From Cytobacillus horneckiae (GTDB lineage: Bacteria > Bacillota > Bacilli > Bacillales > Cytobacillaceae), in NCBI RefSeq assembly GCF_002835735.1, contig NZ_PISD01000054.1, positions 20,669 through 84,668 of the forward strand: a stretch of DNA of 64,000 nucleotides, read 5' to 3'. The first letter of the stretch is position 1; every line of letters starts with the position of its first letter. The notes beneath the pieces were generated by a model. That model saw only the letters and a list, made by a program, of their open reading frames with translations, had not been told where the DNA came from and did no database searches. Positions 61,055-64,000 of the stretch are shown here, in pieces. A program made the position numbers and the translations under genes.

Positions 61055-61876
61055 ATGCTATTGTCTATTACGCCAATCGATCCAGTGGCGATTTCTTTAG
61101 GGCCGTTACAAATCAGATGGTATGGTCTTATTATTGGTATCGGAATTGCGCTTGCCTTGATTGTGGCAATGAGGGAATCTGATAAACGCGGTTTAGGAAA
61201 AGACATTTTTGCTGATTTAATGCTATGGGCGATTCCAATATCAATTATTTGTGCACGGATTTACTATGTTATTTTTCAATGGGATTATTATTCACAAAAT
61301 CCGGGAGAAATTATTAAAATTTGGAACGGTGGAATTGCGATTCATGGGGCGCTTATAGGTGCTGTGATTACTGCCTATATTTTTGCGAAAAGGAGAGGCG
61401 TGTCCTTCTGGCAACTTGCGGATATTGCTGCGCCAAGCATAATATTAGGGCAGGCGATTGGCCGCTGGGGCAACTTTATGAACCAAGAGGCACATGGCGA
61501 AGAAGTAACGAGACAGTTTTTAGAAAATCTGCACCTTCCAGAGTTTATTATTAATGGGATGTATATTAATGGCGCTTATTACCACCCGACATTCCTATAT
61601 GAATCATTATGGAACTTTGCAGGGTTTTTCCTTTTGATCGCTTTAAGAAAAGTGAATTTGCGACGAGGAGAGCTTTTCCTCACTTATGTCATTTGGTATT
61701 CAATCGGACGCTTTTTTATTGAAGGCATGAGAACAGACAGCTTGATGGCTACAGAGTTTTTACGTGCGGCTCAGATGATTTCGGTTGTGCTTGTGGTCGG
61801 TGCAGTCGCAATATTAATTTATCGAAGAGTGAAAGGTTATTCAAAAGAGAGGTATTTAGATAAACCGAACAAATAG
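61055..61876 (+). CDS. lgt: Prolipoprotein diacylglyceryl transferase
   Basis: Attaches diacylglycerol from phosphatidylglycerol to the lipobox cysteine of prelipoproteins such as CccB. It has 273 residues and seven membrane segments. Signature [15 protein letters not shown], with the essential Arg and Asn, and [12 protein letters not shown] with the essential His. ATG 61055 is 8 nt after AAGGAG; a GTG two codons earlier is less likely. Confidence 0.96.
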   Translation: MLLSITPIDPVAISLGPLQIRWYGLIIGIGIALALIVAMRESDKRGLGKDIFADLMLWAIPISIICARIYYVIFQWDYYSQNPGEIIKIWNGGIAIHGALIGAVITAYIFAKRRGVSFWQLADIAAPSIILGQAIGRWGNFMNQEAHGEEVTRQFLENLHLPEFIINGMYINGAYYHPTFLYESLWNFAGFFLLIALRKVNLRRGELFLTYVIWYSIGRFFIEGMRTDSLMATEFLRAAQMISVVLVVGAVAILIYRRVKGYSKERYLDKPNK

Positions 61877-61893
61877 ACCGGGGGAGAGACATC

Positions 61894-62841
61894 ATGCTTC
61901 ATTCTTTTAAGGAAGGGTTGAAGGTTGGCTTAAAGACAACATGGACACTGGGGAAAATTATTTTCCCCGTCACATTAATTGTTGCTTTGCTTCAGCATAC
62001 GCCGATTTTACCATGGGTAATTGACCTTATTGCTCCGCTGATGAGTATTTTTGGCTTATCTGGAGATGCTGCAATCCCTTTAGTGCTTGGTAATTTTCTC
62101 AATGTATATGCAGGGATAGGAGCAATCCTCACGCTGGAGCTTACTGTGAAAGAAGTATTTATTCTCGCTGTGATGCTGTCGTTTTCACATAATTTGCTAA
62201 TTGAGTCCAGTGTAGCCATCAAAGTAGGTGTGAAGCTCTGGATTGTGTTAGCGGTAAGAATCGGGTTGGCAGTGATTTCTGGCATCATTATTAATTTAGT
62301 CTGGCGGGGTGGATCTGAGGTTGCACAATACGGGCTAGTGGGTGCAAGTGAAGAAGTGCTGACTGGCTGGGTGCCTATTTTAGTGAATGCCGTTGAGAAG
62401 GCGGCGTTAGGTATATTCCAGTTAGCGGTTATTGTCATCCCGCTGATGGTTGTTGTTCAAATATTGAAGGATCGTAAATGGCTAGCTGTTTTTTCAAAAT
62501 GGATGGCGCCTTTAACAAGAAAGCTTGGTATGAGAGAGAATACTTCGACGACCCTTGCTGCAGGACTGCTGTTTGGTTTGGCTTTTGGTGCCGGTGTGAT
62601 GATTCAAGCTGTGAAAGAGGATGGCGTAAGTAAAAAAGATGTGACGCTTGCGTTTATATTCCTTGTTGCTTGCCATGCGGTGGTTGAAGATACGCTCATT
62701 TTTATCCCACTCGGCATTCCGGTTCTTCCATTGCTGATCATTAGAGTGGTTGTCGCAGTGATACTTACAATGGTAGTAGCATTTATTTGGAAAAAATTAG
62801 ATGCGAGTCCAAGAAAGGAAGCAACATATGTCTCAAATTAA
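61894..62841 (+). CDS. yvoD: YvoD, nucleoside-recognition (Gate) domain membrane protein
   Basis: A 315-residue protein with about eight membrane segments and two Gate-domain-like halves ([33 protein letters not shown]). Related to FeoB/SpoIIIM gate domains; substrate unknown. Same position as B. subtilis yvoD between lgt and ppaX. ppaX starts inside its last codons. Confidence 0.9.
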   Translation: MLHSFKEGLKVGLKTTWTLGKIIFPVTLIVALLQHTPILPWVIDLIAPLMSIFGLSGDAAIPLVLGNFLNVYAGIGAILTLELTVKEVFILAVMLSFSHNLLIESSVAIKVGVKLWIVLAVRIGLAVISGIIINLVWRGGSEVAQYGLVGASEEVLTGWVPILVNAVEKAALGIFQLAVIVIPLMVVVQILKDRKWLAVFSKWMAPLTRKLGMRENTSTTLAAGLLFGLAFGAGVMIQAVKEDGVSKKDVTLAFIFLVACHAVVEDTLIFIPLGIPVLPLLIIRVVVAVILTMVVAFIWKKLDASPRKEATYVSN

Positions 62842-63478
62842 TACAGTCTTATTCGATTTAGATGGAACGTTAATCGATACAAACGAATTGATTATTTCTT
62901 CTTTTTTGCATACTTTAGGTCATTATTATCCAGGTCAATATACACGAGAAGATGTCCTTCCGTTTATGGGGCCAACTTTGACGGAATCGTTTAACTCGGT
63001 TGATCCGGAGAAGTCTTCTGAAATGCTAGATATGTACCGCAGCTACAATAAAGAGCAACATGATGTACTCGTGAAGGAATTCGACGGAGTCTATGAGACG
63101 GTAAGGACGCTGAAGGAATCAGGCTATAAGCTTGGCATTGTAACAACTAAGATGCTAGATGTAGTAGAAAAGGGATTAAGGCTCACAAAGCTGGATGAAT
63201 TTTTCGAAGTGGTTGTTGCTCTGGATCATGTGGAACGACCGAAGCCTGATGCTGAGCCGATATTGAGAGCATTGGAGTTATTAGATTCAGAGCCCGAGAC
63301 AGCGATTATGATTGGCGATAATCACCATGATATTTTAGGCGGAAGAAACGCAGGCGTGAAAACTGCCGGTGTGGCATGGTCATCAAAAGGAAGAGAACAT
63401 CTTCTGCAGTTTCATCCGGACTATATGCTGGAGCGGATGCCTGATTTGATTGATATTCTTGAAGGTGACCGTGCATGA
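62828..63478 (+). CDS. ppaX: Pyrophosphatase PpaX
   Basis: Haloacid-dehalogenase-type enzyme that removes the pyrophosphate made when HPrK/P dephosphorylates Ser-P-HPr, which explains its link to hprK. It has 216 residues: motif [11 protein letters not shown], motif II VTTK, motif III KPDAEP, motif IV GDNHHDI. ATG 62828 overlaps yvoD by 14 nt; a longer reading is not homologous. Confidence 0.96.
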   Translation: MSQINTVLFDLDGTLIDTNELIISSFLHTLGHYYPGQYTREDVLPFMGPTLTESFNSVDPEKSSEMLDMYRSYNKEQHDVLVKEFDGVYETVRTLKESGYKLGIVTTKMLDVVEKGLRLTKLDEFFEVVVALDHVERPKPDAEPILRALELLDSEPETAIMIGDNHHDILGGRNAGVKTAGVAWSSKGREHLLQFHPDYMLERMPDLIDILEGDRA

Positions 63479-63975
63479 GGCGAACGGTGCGCTATCCGGT
63501 TGAAGGGGCAAACTCGCTTTGGCATGTTTATAAAACTGTCCCTTTTTTGAAGGTTGTCAAAAATTTTATCGTTATCCAAGTGGCGCGATATACACCTTTT
63601 CTAGGTATGAAGAGCTGGCTTTATCGAACATTTTTGCGGATGAAAGTTGGGGAGCAAACGTCATTCGCATTAATGGTCATGCTCGATGTGATGTTTCCTG
63701 AAAAAATCAGTGTCGGACGCAATTCAGTCATCGGCTATAATACAACGATTCTCGCGCATGAATATTTAATCAAAGAATATCGGCTTGGACCAGTGGAAAT
63801 AGGCAGCGAAGTCATGATTGGCGCCAACTGCACTCTCCTCCCTGGAATCCAAATCGGCGACGGGGCCATCGTCTCCGCCGGCACCCTCGTCCACAAAGAC
63901 GTCCCCCCAGGCGCCTTCGTCGGCGGCAACCCCATGCGCATCATCTACACAAAAGAACAAATGGAACAACGATAA
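63475..63975 (+). CDS. yvoF: YvoF, hexapeptide-repeat acetyltransferase
   Basis: A 166-residue left-handed beta-helix transferase (VSVG-type repeats: [54 protein letters not shown] shown in part as [20 protein letters not shown]) of the maltose/galactoside acetyltransferase type; acceptor unknown. ATGA overlap with ppaX. GC content rises sharply at its 3' end. A short repeat begins right after it. Confidence 0.9.
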   Translation: MRRTVRYPVEGANSLWHVYKTVPFLKVVKNFIVIQVARYTPFLGMKSWLYRTFLRMKVGEQTSFALMVMLDVMFPEKISVGRNSVIGYNTTILAHEYLIKEYRLGPVEIGSEVMIGANCTLLPGIQIGDGAIVSAGTLVHKDVPPGAFVGGNPMRIIYTKEQMEQR

Positions 63976-63981
63976 TAAATT

Positions 63982-64000
63982 GGTGCCTGTCACCTCCAAG
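63982..64000. repeat. Short GGTG repeat, locus 8 (cut by window end)
   Basis: GGTGCCTGTCACC then TCCAAG, identical so far to the left arm of the palindrome at 40265; the rest is outside the window. Confidence 0.75.

Overview
This window is chromosomal DNA from a low-GC, spore-forming-type Firmicute of the Bacillaceae. Long stretches keep the gene order of the Bacillus subtilis yvyE-degSU-comF-flg-hag-fliDST-hpf-secA-prfB-ftsEX-ctpB-minJ-uvrBA-hprK-lgt-ppaX region. It is not B. subtilis: there are four flagellin genes, comFB is missing, the FtsEX neighbour is an M23-type hydrolase, and an erm(D)-like methyltransferase gene and a quinone-detoxification cluster are inserted. I do not name a species.

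Layout. 0.2-2.8 kb: glycerate kinase and a DASS-type anion symporter in one overlapping operon. 2.9-5.3 kb (minus strand): a VOC protein, an LCP wall-polymer ligase and YvyE. 5.6-9.6 kb: the DegS-DegU two-component system, a SRPBCC/ArsR pair and DegV. 9.6-17.4 kb: comFA-comFC-yvyF-flgM-flgN-flgK-flgL, then yviE-fliW-csrA. 17.5-21.9 kb: four tandem flagellin genes, each with its own sigma-D promoter, a CsrA-type hairpin in the leader and, after three of them, a terminator-like hairpin. 22.1-25.8 kb: flaG, fliD, fliS, fliT and an unknown gene. 26-33 kb: hpf, a decayed gene, a DUF1232 protein, a SEC-C protein, secA, and prfB with its programmed +1 frameshift. 33.6-41.6 kb: yvjA, cccB, ftsE-ftsX, an M23 hydrolase, ctpB and minJ.

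41.6-50.1 kb is the main accessory stretch. It starts with an erm(D)-type 23S rRNA methyltransferase behind a leader of about 375 nt. The leader encodes a 14-residue peptide (MIIFIRLRHVSLNR) with the Arg-Leu-Arg arrest motif, contains three terminator-like hairpins, a 10-nt long-range alternative pairing, and a helix that hides the erm ribosome binding site. Next come an unknown helical protein and an MhqR-type regulon with three palindromic operators, encoding two ring-cleavage-type dioxygenases, MhqR, a flavin reductase, an MhqD-like hydrolase, an FMN reductase and WrbA. An AI-2E-family transporter follows.

50.3-64 kb: csbA, uvrB (with a LexA box), uvrA, a small unknown gene, a yvlA-yvlB-yvlD operon with a consensus sigma-W promoter, nagA (minus strand), then hprK-lgt-yvoD-ppaX-yvoF.

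Two dispersed repeat families run through the intergenic spaces. One is a short unit with a fixed layout, GGTRCCTGTCACC-N7-TTCGACA, at nine loci, including one perfect 28-bp-arm palindrome. The other is a mosaic 135-195 bp element that sits at transcription terminators in four places and is flanked in two of them by duplicated terminator hairpins. No tRNA, rRNA, CRISPR array, prophage or complete insertion sequence was seen.
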